A stretch of DNA of 64,000 nucleotides from Xanthostigma xanthostigma (GCA_963575645.1 OY754465.1:40636401-40700400), one strand, 5' to 3'; counted from the stretch's first letter, positions 43,432 to 55,494 are shown. Numbers and translations: made by a program. The notes: generated by a model not told the origin, from the sequence alone.

Positions 43432-44135
43432 TTATAGTAATTACGAACTATACTGTAAAAGAACTCATCAATTAAATTTATTAGTTTTCTGATAAAATAG
43501 TGAAATAAAACATAGCCTATACATTTAAAATCACAAAAAACGTTCATCAAAATTCGTCAAAGTTTTTAAGTTAAATCTGTTCAAACATGCAAACAAAGAA
43601 ATCGTTTATATTAAAAAATACACAGGTGTTGTAGAGCAAAATGATAGAAGTTCGAGTTTGATCTAGTTACCACATCCAATTCCTTGTGTCTGACGGACAC
43701 TTTTTAAGACCAATTGCAGAGTACATTCTATAAGTCAATGACATACTATAATGTGTATAGGTTACTTTATTTGTACAGATGCATATTCATATTATTATGT
43801 ATGCATACATAGATATATATCTACACTACTTATTTGTAGTTGTCGTCATTGTTTTGTTTACTACCCTTCACTACAGACAAAAGCCAAATATTGACCAGTT
43901 CGATTTGATGAAAATATGTTAGTGGCGAGGGCTAGCCTATACGATTATTAAATATTTTGCATGCAACGAGTCGGGAATTTTATGCTCTTTTGTCGTGATA
44001 TTAGCTTTACGTAGCTGCAAATTGAATCAATCCCTGGGTTCCTAATAAAAAAAGAAGGTGTGTGATTAATACCACATAGTGGAAGTGTAACTCTCTCTCT
44101 TACTGATTACTGAAAATACTTGTAGGCGCACAGTT
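43432..44135. other. No gene recognised
   Basis: A+T-rich, no recognisable repeat or coding frame. Confidence 0.5.
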
Positions 44136-44139
44136 CCAA

Positions 44140-44265
44140 TAGTGACTTTAAATTTTTTGAAGTGAAACTTCTATAAACTCGATAGAAGTGGCTCCAATCG
44201 AATTTGAAAAATGCCTGAGAGAAGTAAGTAATTCTGTCGATAAGAAAGCAGGAATAAATACAACC
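44140..44265 (+). mobile_element. tttttgaagtgaaacttct repeat fragment
   Basis: Contains ttttttgaagtgaaacttct and, 50 bases on, aaaatgcctgagagaagt. Both blocks recur in the same order at 44912-44990. The class is uncertain. Confidence 0.5.
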
Positions 44266-44900
44266 TCGGTTCTAGAATAAAGAAATTATTTATCCCATTA
44301 TAAAGACTGTTTCAGAGTATGCCAGGACAACAAATATTTAGTCAAGTACTTTAGTACATGATTTAGGGGAGTCAATACGTTTGGTTCTATTTTTTTGGTC
44401 CACTAACAACCCTCATCAGTGTCCACTATTTATAAAATTGGCCAGTAAGCAAGTATAAATCTGTAGTTTTAGTCGGACGTAAAAATGACGTTTTGTTGGA
44501 GCGAAGACAATAAAGTGTGTACGCTAAGTTCCCACTTAAGCAAGCCAAGCAACATATTTTAATAATAAACAGATTTGGTGAGGAGATTAAACTAAAAATG
44601 TCTTCTTCCATTCTAAAATTATCATTTCAATAAGCTTTATTAGTATGTTAATAGTCCGTTGATCTCGTAATACACCACTCACTAATGTACTATACTCTCG
44701 ACTGCAATGTGAACAGTGAACACTTTGATCAGTAGCTACATCTTTATCCGCTAAATTACTCGTCACTCGACTAATATACTGGCATAACCGCACCAGCCCT
44801 AACATTTATGACAGTAAAAAAATAATTAATCAATTATGTTTTTTGAAGTTTACATATAAACGAGAGGGTACAAAAGAATACCAATCAAAACCGTATGGTT
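44266..44900. other. No gene recognised
   Basis: Short minus-strand frames of 61 and 72 codons (44426-44805) have no recognisable domain. Confidence 0.45.
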
Positions 44901-44904
44901 TCAA

Positions 44905-45112
44905 ACACACTTTTTGAAGTGAAACTTCTTTCGGCACGCTTAACTTTGGGAGTAAGCTGGTAAATGCCTGACGAAATCGTTTACGAAAGTGCATCATCGC
45001 GATGTATATATTGGAAGTTGAGAGGGAGACATAAGTTAGTGAGTGCGACAAAGAGGGGGCATTAAGTTGAGAGGGAGATATAAGTTAGTGAGTGCAACAA
45101 AGACGGAGCATT
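44905..45112 (+). repeat. Repeat fragment with 49-bp tandem duplication
   Basis: ttttgaagtgaaacttcttt and cggcacgct at 44912 are followed by two 49-bp units (45015-45063, 45064-45112) containing gagagggagacataagttag. The second unit differs at a few positions. A 73-codon minus-strand frame here is an artefact. Confidence 0.65.
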
Positions 45113-45870
45113 AATACAACTATTTGACGTTTAAAATGAAAACAATTGTTTTTTGTATCAAAAATACATTTCATCAAATTTTGCTGCATCTTGTAACGGG
45201 AAATAATGTAGGTTATTATTATTATTATTACTATAAATTATGTTAGTAAATATATATACATATTTTGTCTATTAATTAATCAAAAATTATATTTTAAACA
45301 TTTCGTCTTTGTAGATATGTGCTACAGAGTGAGGTAATATTGTGTCGTTAAATCAGGGTATCTAATCAAAATATGGTGATAGATTAACGAATATTACTTA
45401 TTGAATCATTATTATATATGGCAGGAAGAAGTTTTACTTCAGTCGTGTGGTCTAAAGCACACTCGCTTTTTTATCAAAAGGTCTACCCTGGTTTCATCTT
45501 ATTCCTTGTCGTTGTTACAAATAGGAATATTGCAGCATATGTGATGATTGTGTGACGTTCCTTGTTAGTCAGTTGTGCCTTCATCAAACTTTGTTATAAT
45601 ATGATTTTAGAGGATTATCCTTTAAGGATTAACTCATCCTTCCCGTACATGCCTACGAAACGGACAGGCCGAGGAAAATGAATTATATATTCCCGTACAC
45701 GGGGCACAATGCACTACACAAGGAACTTTTCATAGTTTATACCTGTACAAATCTTCAGTTTCAATTTAAATCCATCTGAATTATACAAATACAAAATCAT
45801 ACGTCCAATGTAAAGAAGGTAGGTCCGTCCAATTACGTACGTCGTACTTCGTTATTATTATTTTATTCTG
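45113..45870. other. No gene recognised
   Basis: A ttattattatt microsatellite lies at about 45209-45227. At 45806 the phrase caatgtaaagaagg shares 12 bases with the animal miR-1 core, but no hairpin is present. Confidence 0.45.
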
Positions 45871-45872
45871 TA

Positions 45873-47123
45873 CTAGTCTGAGCCCGCGACTTTGCTCACA
45901 TAAATCTCGATTTTTACGGGAAGCTTCAACAGTATGCTTAGGTATCATAAACAAGGTGTGTTTTGTATCGTGCTCCAGTGTATACTCCTGGCGCTAAATG
46001 AGTAAATACGTGTTTCAGGATTTTTCAAAATTCAACCCCTAAAAGGGTGTAACGGGGGTTTAAAATATGAATGGAGAATCAACATACAGCTCAAACCATT
46101 GTACGGATTAGGCTGAAATTTGGCACACAGATACTTATTAAAACGTAGGCATCCGCTAAGAACGAATTTTTGAAAATTCAACCCTTAAAGGGTGTAACGG
46201 GGGTTTAAAATATGAATGGAGAATCAACACACAGCTCAAATCACTATACGGATTGGGCTGAAATTTGGCACACAGATATTCATTATGACGCAGGCATCCG
46301 CTATAAACGGATTTTTGAAAATTCAACCCCTAAAAGGGTGTAACGGGGGTTAAAAATTTTTAATGGAGAATCAACGGACACCTCTAACCACTGGAGGGAG
46401 TGGGCTAAAATTTGACACACAGATATGACGTAGGCATCCGCTAAGAACGGATTTTTGAAAATTCAGCCCCTAAAAGGGTGTAACGGGGGTTCAAAATTTG
46501 CATGGAGAAGTCATATAAGATAGATGTATCAATTCGAAAATGCGCAGGATTACTCCTGTCAACAAATAAATAAACACGTGTTCCGAGACTTTTTAAAAAC
46601 AGCCCCTTCAGAGGGTGAAAAAAGGTAAATAGTCTAAAAATCAACATGGGTGTCATTTTCAAGGTTTGTCGGGGCGTTGATCACGTGAATGTCATCAATT
46701 TTGCAATTTATTACACTTGAACAGAAAAATTCTAAAAAGTCATAATTTATTATTAATTTGTATTGATCTAAATAACAATTTTTTTCCCGCGATTAAGATG
46801 GATCACGATGAAATGTGACAGTAGTTTCCTTTTATGACGTAAGCACCCGTTAAGAAGGGGTTTTATGTTGTTTAGTTTGAAGAGGACATTCTTTGGAGAT
46901 AAATATCACCCCCACCCCCAACTCCTGCACAGGAATGAGGGTGACTTGGACATTTTTAGGAACACCTATTTTTATCAAAAAATTATAACTTTTCGGGAAA
47001 ACATGTGCAATATTTGCCTGAAAGATTTTTTTACTCGATGCCTTCTCCCTCAACCCCTAATATGCATGTCAAAAGTCGATTTCCATCTCAATCGCGGGCG
47101 TAGCCGCGGGTAGCGGCTAGTTT
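45873..47123. mobile_element. Interspersed element with internal 140-146-bp minisatellite
   Basis: The outer ends are imperfect inverted repeats: ctagtctgagcccgcgactt and cgtagccgcgggtagcggctag in 19- to 22-base form. They match a common arthropod repeat by memory. Inside, units beginning aattcaacccctaaaagggt start at about 46029, 46175, 46320 and 46460, with a partial one near 46599. Each has tgtaacgggggtttaaaat and gaaatttggcacacagat. The 73- and 82-codon frames are not genes. The transposon class is not determinable by eye. Confidence 0.7.
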
Positions 47124-47610
47124 TGAATAAAGCCATCCATTTTAAAAATATAGCTTTTGAAATCTAAACGTTTGTTGTTGATTTTTCGGTACATTCTGTA
47201 TGGAAATACCGTTATGAACAAGCACCACATGCGGTATGCAATTAACATTAGAATTGTTTAAATATTCATCTAGTAATTTACTACAACAGACTCGAAAGTT
47301 TTGTACATAGCTGTTAATCGTGAGCCTTTAGTGTACTTTGGGGTCAGAAAAGTACCTATGATGGACTTTAAACTGGTTAAGAGTTACAAAATATTGTCCA
47401 GAGCTTGCAAATTACGGTTAACTCAGAAAATCTCATATAATGTTATAATTAATATATATAGTGTTTACAAACTATTTTATACATTATAATATTATGTACA
47501 CATAAATGGAGAAATATAATGCGATCATATTTTTAAAGTTCTTTTCTAAAATTTGAACTTGCATTTGCCAATTTCGAGACATTGTTGTGCCAACTTCTGC
47601 AATTAAGGAG
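47124..47610. other. No gene recognised
   Basis: No repeat or coding signature recognised. Confidence 0.5.
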
Positions 47611-47612
47611 AA

Positions 47613-47860
47613 AGGTCTGTTTCAAATATTACGTAACATTTTTTCCCTTTCCCTCTCATAACATATATCAATACCCCTTGATAACAGTTCCAAAACCGCC
47701 ACCCGCATGCGCACTAGGTAAAACGAAGCTGTTAGTGGCGATTTTAGAACACGTTTTACCTACTGCGCATGCATATATTATTATTTACTTATATAGTAAC
47801 GCTGAAGGCAACTATCCCCGTCTTATCTGTGAGAAACAGTACGTAATATTTGAATGGTCC
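47613..47860. mobile_element. Imperfect foldback
   Basis: The ends tttcaaatattacgtaac and gtacgtaatatttgaat pair. The inner blocks aaaaccgccac with gtggcgatttt and cgcatgcgcactaggtaaaa with its partner near 47755 also pair. The 128-codon frame 47582-47968 spans both arms and is an artefact. Just right of it, 47925-47945 has aaagtgtgcttcgactat, shared with 13400-13440. Confidence 0.6.
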
Positions 47861-47968
47861 TATGTAAGAACTATAAAATTTATTATTAATATAACTTTTT
47901 TCTTTTTTTATTTATGCAAAAAAAAGTGTGCTTCGACTATCCTAGGGTCATTAGCACTACTGCCGTAA

Positions 47969-48390
47969 GACATATTGATATACAATAACTTGAATAACAA
48001 TCACATCATACAATACGGCATACGATACATGTAAAGATGATTGCATGATTTTTCGATTCTGTCTACAAATTTGTGCGCATAACTGGATAAAAAGAATATA
48101 AGTAGTACTTTAAGTATGAGTGCCAATTGATATTGTACTAATCGATCTAGCCATTTTCGAATGATATAAGTACAAACTGTTCTATCGTGTAACAGTCTTA
48201 CTGTGTAAAAAAAAATACAATATAGGTACAGTCATTCTATTACTATTTTGTTTAAACTTTTGGTCATTATCTTCATCTTTACACAGAAAACACTTTCGAC
48301 GTCACGCACAGACATTGATAAACTGCATAATTCACTGAAATCGAATCCCGGTCGCTCAGGAAAGACACGACGCTGAACACGTATTTAAGT
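47969..48390. other. No gene; weak box B
   Basis: At 48340 the minus strand has gggattcgattt, an isolated box B-like word with no clear box A. Confidence 0.4.
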
Positions 48391-48394
48391 CATT

Positions 48395-48660
48395 TAATGC
48401 TCTCACAGATCAACGCGGGTCAACGGGAACCGGAGAAAACGCGGCGTAAGATCAAATGACGGGATATGTTAGCATTTACTCGCTAACATATTCCGCTATA
48501 TAATTTGATCCCGTATCGCGCTCGCAAATGTTCCTGCAGCCGCTTCCAACGTTAGTCTGTGAGAGCCTTTAATAAAGATTTGTATTATTATTTCACTTAT
48601 TATTCACGTATTATATTAAACAAGTAAAAAAAAGAGAACTATTGGTGACACTATTAAATC
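48395..48660 (+). mobile_element. Possible LTR-derived foldback
   Basis: Imperfect inverted repeat centred near 48482: aatgctctcacaga with tctgtgagagcc outside, gatcaaat with atttgatc, and gatatgttagc with gctaacatatt inside. The right side continues with an aataaag polyadenylation-like signal (48571) and then a tail ending attggtgacac, which resembles the 3' end of an LTR plus primer site. Evidence for an LTR is only suggestive. Confidence 0.35.
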
Positions 48661-49320
48661 GGCATGATTTGTTGACTCCTAATTTTTAGTATCTTTGTAT
48701 TTTATTTCTTGTTATATGCATTTATTATTTTATGTATTTCAAGTACAGATGGAAAACTAATCTTATTTTTAAAATGTGTTTTGTAATCTTTAAATGTGTA
48801 CTTCTTTCTTGACACTATTTGATTCTAAAGATAACACCTACTTATCTATCTATGATTGAATCTGATTCAATTGCTTTGTTATGGACGAGGTTTGTGTTCT
48901 TTCTATATAAACGAGGTGACAATTTTTCACAAAATGATCAACAAGTACACACAATTAATTTTATGTGGTACGTAATGGCTTCCAGCGCATTTCAATATCA
49001 ATAAAAATGCCTTAATAATGTGGTCGGTGAATATTATAACAGTTGTGGTGTACTTTTGTGCGGTGTGTCAGAGGGCCATACATGTAGCCATTATACGGCA
49101 GTCTCGTCATAATATACCATGCCGTTTTAAATGCGTGCATGTCAACTGTAGTACGCCTCACGGACACATAACAACGCATTCGAGAATGAAAACAAATTCC
49201 CGCACTGAGAATATGTACGTACCCCCCTGTATACTATATATGACTTCTGTGCACACATACATATTCTCCTGACGCATACAGGGTACATCAGAAACGGATT
49301 ATAAAACAAAGTAGAATTTG
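48661..49320. other. No gene recognised
   Basis: Frames of 61 and 84 codons (48819-49004, 49018-49272) have no recognisable domain. The second is cysteine- and histidine-containing but without a zinc-finger spacing. Confidence 0.45.
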
Positions 49321-49321
49321 A

Positions 49322-49505
49322 TCTTTATTTCACTAAAAAAAAACATCCTTTAAAAAAATGGAAAACACTAATAGCGTGAAATAATAAAATTTTTATTTTC
49401 GGCACCAATTTATTTATTTACTTCATTAAATTGACGCCGACCTTAAAAATTTATTATTTCACACTTTTTAGTGGCCTTTTTTGAAGATGTTTCATTTTTC
49501 TTTAT
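49322..49505. mobile_element. Foldback MITE, about 185 bp
   Basis: The left side (tttcactaaaaaaaaacatc, gcgtgaaataataaaattt, ttcggcacc) and the right side (gacgccgacc, aaatttattatttcacac, agatgtttcatttttcttt) are diverged reverse complements. Confidence 0.6.
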
Positions 49506-49866
49506 AAAGTATTTTTATTTTTTAATTTTTAGTGACTGCAATACGTAGTGTGCACGTTAATTGTCGACTACTTTCTTAATATTTCATTACTGATTTAAGT
49601 AAAATTTCACCCTGAAATTATGCCTTATTAAATAGAGTAAGAAAGAATAATCAAAATTGATTCACAAATTAATCTTGCAGGTATGAGGTAACATATGTAA
49701 AAACCCATCTTTTAACCCGTTGAAAACCGATTTAATAAAATAATATATGGTACCAATCGATAAACAATCTTTGATTAACGTCTGATTAGAACTCTTCAAT
49801 AAATAAAATTATCGACAATTTTTTCAGACAAATATATTAACAAAAAAAAATATAATTAATACATTT

Positions 49867-49906
49867 ACGTTTCGATCCGGATTTGGATTTTCTTCAGAAC
49901 TGATCT
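49867..49906 (-). ncRNA. Hammerhead-like motif, family A variant
   Basis: The minus strand reads CTGAAGA, then aaatccaaatccggatc, then GAAACGTAAATG. The final T of GAAACGTT is lost and stem I is imperfect, so this version is probably inactive even if the motif is a ribozyme elsewhere. Confidence 0.35.
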
Positions 49907-50118
49907 AAAAATATAAAAAGTAATTAATATTTAGTTTCTATTTATTTTAAATGAAAGATTTTTTAATATTGAAATATTGAAAAAATAATAACAAACAATA
50001 TTTAAAAAATTTTAAAATTGTTATTATTTTTTCAATATTTCAATATTAAAAAATCTTTCACGAATTTCATTAAAAATAAATAGAAACTAAATATTAATTA
50101 CTTTTTATATTTTTAGAT

Positions 50119-50158
50119 CAGTTCTGAAGAAGATCCAAATCCGGATCGAAACGTAAAT
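50119..50158 (+). ncRNA. Hammerhead-like motif, family A variant
   Basis: CTGAAGA starts at 50123, stem II gatcc with ggatc is intact, followed by GAAACGTAAATG. Same lost T as in the left arm, showing that the two arms share history (copied or converted) in this insert. Confidence 0.35.
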
Positions 50159-50239
50159 GTATTATTTTTTTTTTTTTTGTTAATATATTTGTCTGAAAAA
50201 TTGGTCGATAATTTTATTTATTGACCAATCGATAAACAT

Positions 50240-51645
50240 TCAAAACAAGATAGTGGAAAAAAATTAATCGGTTTATGCCTCGAAGTTATGGCTAAGCACA
50301 CATTAAAAAAGAATACATTAATTAAATTAAAATTTTAAATTCGAAATTCACACCCACGCGCACGGTAGAATAATAACAAAGCTGCGTTCACAGATATTTG
50401 GTATATACCGTATACGCTCTATAAAACTACGATAATTTTAAATGATATCAAAATTTTCTGAAAACATTTTTTTTCAAATTTTCTGAAATTCATGGAATTC
50501 AAAGGAATACATAAGTGTGCGTGGAATCTGCATGTGTTGTTCTAAAAGGATTAAATTAATTTGAAAAATAAAAAAAAAGATTTCTACAAAAATGCACTTT
50601 TCAGAGATTCATTACCTATGCCTTCTAAAAACGCATTTTTTCAAAAGCGACGCATTTTTTTTATACCCTGTATAGACACCGGACACAAAGATATTATGTG
50701 GATGTTGAAAACATTATTCCACTTCAACTGAACATTAAGCGTTATATAACTCTAGTTTTTAAACATTAATGGTCTAACATTTCAAAGCATGTGCCTGCAA
50801 AGTTTTTACTACTATCAATGGACTCGTTTTTTCCGTAATATCAAAGATTTTTTACAAAGTTTTTTAATATTCACGAAATTAGGAACATAGATCTGAATCA
50901 TTATAGATATTTAATAAATATTGCAATGAGATTAACTATGAAACTATTTCCGATTTTTATCGAGCGTCTATAATTCTATTTATCTATCTAACTACATATT
51001 TACTCATTTTTAAGGCGGTATTTTACACCCAGTTTTTTATTCAGTTATAAATTTATAAAATCACATAAACTGAATAATACCTTGCCTTATTTTTTATACA
51101 CCATATTTTAACCGGATTTAAAGAGATTGAAATACTTTGAAAAATTGTAATAATCTTAGAAATCTATTTGTATAAAAATTATTTAAAAACCTTGAAACAA
51201 TTCAAAAGTAACATTACTTTATGGCCTTGTGGAAGTAAAATATTCTATTAAAAAAAAATATGGTGGAAGTGACGTGTCCGATGAATCAAAGGGGAACCGT
51301 GACCTGACAGAGTTCATATAACGCGTAGTTTTTCAATAAAAAGGCAGTTATAAGATGATACACTTAAATAATAAATCAATTAATAATTAATATTTGTAGA
51401 TTCGGTGTATGTTACCAATCTTGGTGAATAATACATATTAATAATAATGTTTCGCAGCAGCGTAAAACATTTTTTATGATTTTTTAAATAATTTAAATGA
51501 AACGTGATATGTATTTAACTTTCAAGTTTTATAGATAGCGCACTTCAACTAACCAGAAAACGAAATCAAAATTCACAGTCATCCTCCACGGGATGTGAAA
51601 TAGTTTTATCTCTATATTTATCTCCGTCGAATAAACTAGTTTAAT
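50240..51645. other. No gene recognised
   Basis: Very A+T-rich. At 50959 gagcgtctataattc repeats a phrase found at 30881 and 35905. No frame of interest. Confidence 0.5.
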
Positions 51646-51649
51646 TCAA

Positions 51650-51852
51650 AAAATATTTTTAACAAAAAAATTGAACTGACTTCACACTAAAAAGTAAAAA
51701 ATAATTGCGTATTGAAATGTTTTGGAGTCGGTGTAGTTCTCGGAATAGATTTCATTTTGGCTGACACCGACTCCAAAACATTTCAATAAGTACGCAATTA
51801 TTTTTTACTTTTTAGTGTGAAGTCGATTCAATTTTTTTGTTAAAAATATTTT
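51650..51852. mobile_element. Foldback with 85-bp arms, RTE-related
   Basis: Arms 51650-51734 and 51764-51852 are near-perfect complements containing ttttggagtcggtgt and cacactaaaaagtaaaaaat. The 29-base loop (ctcggaatagatttcatttt) and the agtcggtgt phrase are familiar from lepidopteran RTE-type 3' ends. It lies directly upstream of such an end. Confidence 0.75.
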
Positions 51853-51879
51853 ATTTTTCTCTTTTTAGTGTTAATCTAA

Positions 51880-52138
51880 CACGAAAAATCGGTGAACATA
51901 CATAAAAAACATTATGCGTGCCTTTGAAATTTGAGAGTTTCCCTCGATTTCTCCGGATTCCACCATCAGATCCTGACTTGGTTCCGATGGGACCACCTCT
52001 GAGGTGCGAATAAAAAAAAAATTGAAAATCGGTCCATAATTGACGGAGTAATCGGTGAACATACATAAAAAAAAAACAAAAAAAAAAAATATACAGTCGA
52101 ACATAGAACCTCCTCCTTTTTGTTGAAGTCGGTTAAAA
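51880..52138 (+). mobile_element. RTE-like LINE 3' end
   Basis: The series tccgatgggaccacctctga, then tcggtgaacatacataaaaa (twice), then gaacctcctcctttttgttg and gaagtcggttaaaa is one I recognise as the 3' untranslated end of an abundant lepidopteran RTE-clade LINE. No reverse transcriptase sequence is present, so it is 5'-truncated, as usual. Overlapping minus-strand frames of 71 to 115 codons are shadows. Confidence 0.65.
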
Positions 52139-52655
52139 ATAATCTGCAGTAAGTTTGAAAACACACAATTTGAAAGGTGTGCAAGTCTGATTGCTATATA
52201 TTTTAAACCAACATACACATTCTACGTACTAAATGTGAAATGTCTGCTTATTCTATGCGTACACATATGAAATGATGGGGTGGACATAGAAAGTCAACCA
52301 ACAGTGAGGGCAGTTCATCACAAAAAGCAACGGGCACCGAGAGTCAGGTCGCATCAGGTCAGGTCGGGTCGGCCGTTTCGTTGTGTATAGCATGTACGGA
52401 TAGGAGTGTTGTGTAACTGCACACGACTGAACAGACGGATGGATGGATGAGAGTAACCAGCTCAGGCAGCACGGAGCAACCAACGGCACCGATTACAGGA
52501 ACAATCAATAACACTTATTCGTTTTGTTACAGTGGCGGGCGCGATTAAAAAAAATTACGGGTAAAGTTCTCTAAGAAGAAAATATTCCTCTGAAAACGTT
52601 TTGTACGGAAGACAATAAGGTCGTCCCACGTATTATTCCTCATATACACAAATAA
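52139..52655. other. No gene; less A+T-rich patch
   Basis: The patch 52260-52560 has higher G+C. At 52346-52361 aggtcg and aggtca are spaced by four bases (DR4), followed by ggtcgggtcgg. This is a possible nuclear-receptor type site or just a short tandem repeat. A 78-codon minus-strand frame has no domain. Confidence 0.4.
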
Positions 52656-52661
52656 ATAATC

Positions 52662-53264
52662 TAAAGAAGTGTGACTTTCTTCTATAACGGTTTAGGCTCA
52701 GCGTTGGCAATTAAGAGGAACGGTATAAGAACGAAAAATCTTATACCGTTCCTTATACACCTATCCCCCGATTTACACGGTAGATACGTTCCTGAGAAAA
52801 ACGTGTAAATCGAAAATTAAAAATTTTCAAGTCAAAACCGTGTAAATCGAAAAGCTTGCAGAAAATGCATAATTTAGCTATTTAACAGTTGTGATTTTTT
52901 CAATATTTTTAGGTGTACACAGAAATAAAAACAAAATGCATTGACAGGTTCTGAAACTGTGAAACTTTCACTCAAATACAATTTTCCGTAGATAAAACTT
53001 TAATTTTATGCGAAGAAATACAGACATAGTGTGCGTGTGCAGCAAGTCAGCACATAAGCTCGGGATTCCCCGTGAGATGTGTACACAGCGCACGTGTTCA
53101 ATCACAGTAGCATTTAGTAGAGTGCGATAAAAACAAAAAAAAAACTTATTTGGAAAACCGTGTAAAAGCGAAAACGTGTAAAACAAGTACCCTGTAAATC
53201 GGGGGATGGGTGTAATTGCAAACGCTGAGCCTAAACCGCTGTAGAAGAAAGTCACACTTCTTTA
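52662..53264. mobile_element. Outer inverted-repeat element
   Basis: Ends taaagaagtgtgactttctt and aagaaagtcacacttcttta continue inward (gcctaaaccg, cgctgag) for about 50 bases each side. A perfect 15-bp hairpin (aggaacggtataaga, 52716-52730, with 52739-52753) lies inside the left end. A second element occupies the centre. Confidence 0.75.
52757..53213. mobile_element. Inner inverted-repeat element nested in the outer one
   Basis: Ends acacctatcccccgatttac and gtaaatcgggggatgggtgt form imperfect 21-bp inverted repeats. Subterminal copies of cgtgtaaatcgaaaa occur near 52801, 52839 and 53158. A 95-codon minus-strand frame (52968-53255) crosses the inner boundary and is not a gene. Confidence 0.75.
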
Positions 53265-55490
53265 TGTTTAGAACGAAGTTCATTTAAATTATCTGCATAC
53301 TGATTCACTTTCAATTTGCCAGATCAGTGGGCGTGCCACAATAGATCTGGTTAGCCAATCACAGACTGATAATAATAATTAATTATATCGACGTCATCTC
53401 CGGTACGGGAACAATTATTTAAAATACGCATTTTTGGAAATCATTGCGCTTGAAAAGTAGTCTCGTGTGAAGCAAGCACATAACAGCAATCAAGAAAACC
53501 GGCGCTAGAAAACTAGTAGGGAAATCTAGCAAGGAATCTAGCAGCGTTTCTAGCCTCGTATGCAGCGGCCTTAAATTGAACATGCGGCACTGTGCAGTGT
53601 GCATACCTATACTAATACACTTGTATACAGACATAATATACAACAAACGGTGTTTTGAATTCTCACCCCTGTTTAGAAAACGAGCCGAGCATTCATAAAT
53701 ACACCACACTGTACACATTTATCACCCGGATATATTGAAAAACTGATGACAAATAGCTAACGACTCCTAATTTAGTGTCACCATTAGCGAACGTTTTTCA
53801 AAATGCGTATAACGTTGTTCTCTATGCACACAAAATATATACAGAATGATTCTTAAATCAATATCGACAACCAAATCAAGCCCCTCTTGAATCGGAAAAA
53901 GAACGCGCTTTTTTCGAAAACAAAACTAACGGTTCCGAACTATACATAGATGTTCGATTTTTGATCCGCATTTGAGCTTCAAATCTAGATTTTTTTATCA
54001 GCTAAATGGAGCGTTTAGTTGATCTCCATTTAGTTGAAAACAAATTACATTCTGAAATCTAGTTTTAAAAATGAAACTCGTGTCAGAAACCGAGTATGAC
54101 TGGATTTTGAAAAAAATCTGTCTTTAATGTCTGTTGTCGAAAATAGAGCCCAAATTACTTGATTGATTGTTTTCTTATTTTCACACCTCGAGGCAAAATC
54201 TCAAAATTGGTTATAAGCTCAAATGTAGAAGAAGTGGCTGCCTAAAACCGTTAATGTTAAATAGCTTACTGTAAAAAAAAAATAGTTTATGTGAATAGAA
54301 TGTAACCCATTATAATTACGAGTAGTGACATTATTTGATACGCGAGATTAGCGAGAGTGTTGTCAGTCACAAAGGTCATAATAGCATTGCGTTCAAGATA
54401 CCTCCCACAAAATAGCTGTTTTTCACATGAAATTAAGTATATTTTTAATATTTTTGACAGCTACATGTGCAGTCATTACCAATCTAATTGGGTTGTTTAC
54501 GGAAACTACGCCTACTTTGCTATCTCTGTTCCTCTTCTAGTGTTTAATGGTAACTGACAGATCGATTGGTACCACAGATATTACTGTTCTGTGATTGGTA
54601 CGATAGCATTTGTTTGTTTCAAATACATGTTCAACGGGTCATATTGACCACCGCTATACAGGGATGAAAATTAGCTATTTTATAAAGTCGAGTGTAAAAA
54701 AATTGTTTAATTACCGTAACATGTACAAATTTTGAAGCAGTTAACAATTAATATGGAAACACACTGTATGTGCACAATTCAGTGTAAACACGATGGGAGA
54801 CAAATTTTTGTTTACTAAGTGAAAAACTTATACTGGAGAACAGCGAAGGGTGTGAAAACATGTTTAGGTGAAACTTAAACAAAATTCGACAGTAATGTAT
54901 GGTTCCCTGACAACATGCATTTAGCAACCGAAAAACATAACTATATAGTAGGTACCTACATGGATTTATGAGAATTTTTGTCATAACCATTTTGCACATC
55001 TGAAGTTCTTATCAATTACCACAAATAACAATTTACTAAAACTTTACAAACCAACAGCAGAACCGAAACTTTATAATTGATTGCCGTGGGTATGGTTACA
55101 GAAGTGCCAGGCATGGTTATAGAAATGCCTAAAAAACAAGTGCAAAATAATAATGACAAATTATAATCATAAAGTTGCGTTTTTATTCTTCACTAGCTAT
55201 ATGCCAAGTTTGGTGGAGTAATTCCACAAGTTAACATGATTTACTACACTTATGTTTGTATGACTGAAATGTTATTATTATTATACCTATTTACCTTTTG
55301 AGAAAAATTAAGACTAATAGTTTATTAACAGAACAATCCTTTCTTCGGATGTGAAGCTACTTAAAATATTTATATTGAATTAAAATTTTAATATCACAAG
55401 TCTCAAATTGTATCGACCTAAGCTATATTACAATTTTCGTAAGATATTTTTGCGATATAGTACAGTAAGCAAACAGACAGAATGCTTTTG
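53265..55490. other. No gene recognised
   Basis: The part 53440-53720 is less A+T-rich and contains repeated tctagca words. A 9-bp hairpin (ctaaatgga with tccatttag) lies at about 54002-54033. The block atggttacagaagtgcc is repeated diverged at 55091-55130. Frames up to 99 codons are unsupported. Confidence 0.45.
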
Positions 55491-55494
55491 AACT

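Larger units (their letters stand above)
49767..50223. mobile_element. Palindromic element family A copy with 15-bp target duplication
   Basis: Direct repeats accaatcgataaaca at 49752-49766 and 50224-50238 bound a 457-bp insert, the longest copy here. The left end bears the one-sided extension (tctttgattaacgtctgatt), so it is inverted relative to 30216-30472. Between the two hammerhead-like motifs lies an extra inner palindrome (aaagattttttaatattgaa type). The outer arms match the other copies. Confidence 0.8.

Noticed and set aside
45800-45825. miR-1-like sequence (aatgtaaagaag)
   Set aside because: Only 12 bases match, and the flanks do not fold into the required precursor hairpin.
47582-47968. 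128-codon ORF
   Set aside because: It spans both arms of a foldback and has no recognisable domain.
49018-49272. Cysteine/histidine-containing 84-codon ORF as a zinc-finger protein
   Set aside because: The residues do not follow a C2H2 or THAP spacing, and the frame has no supporting context.
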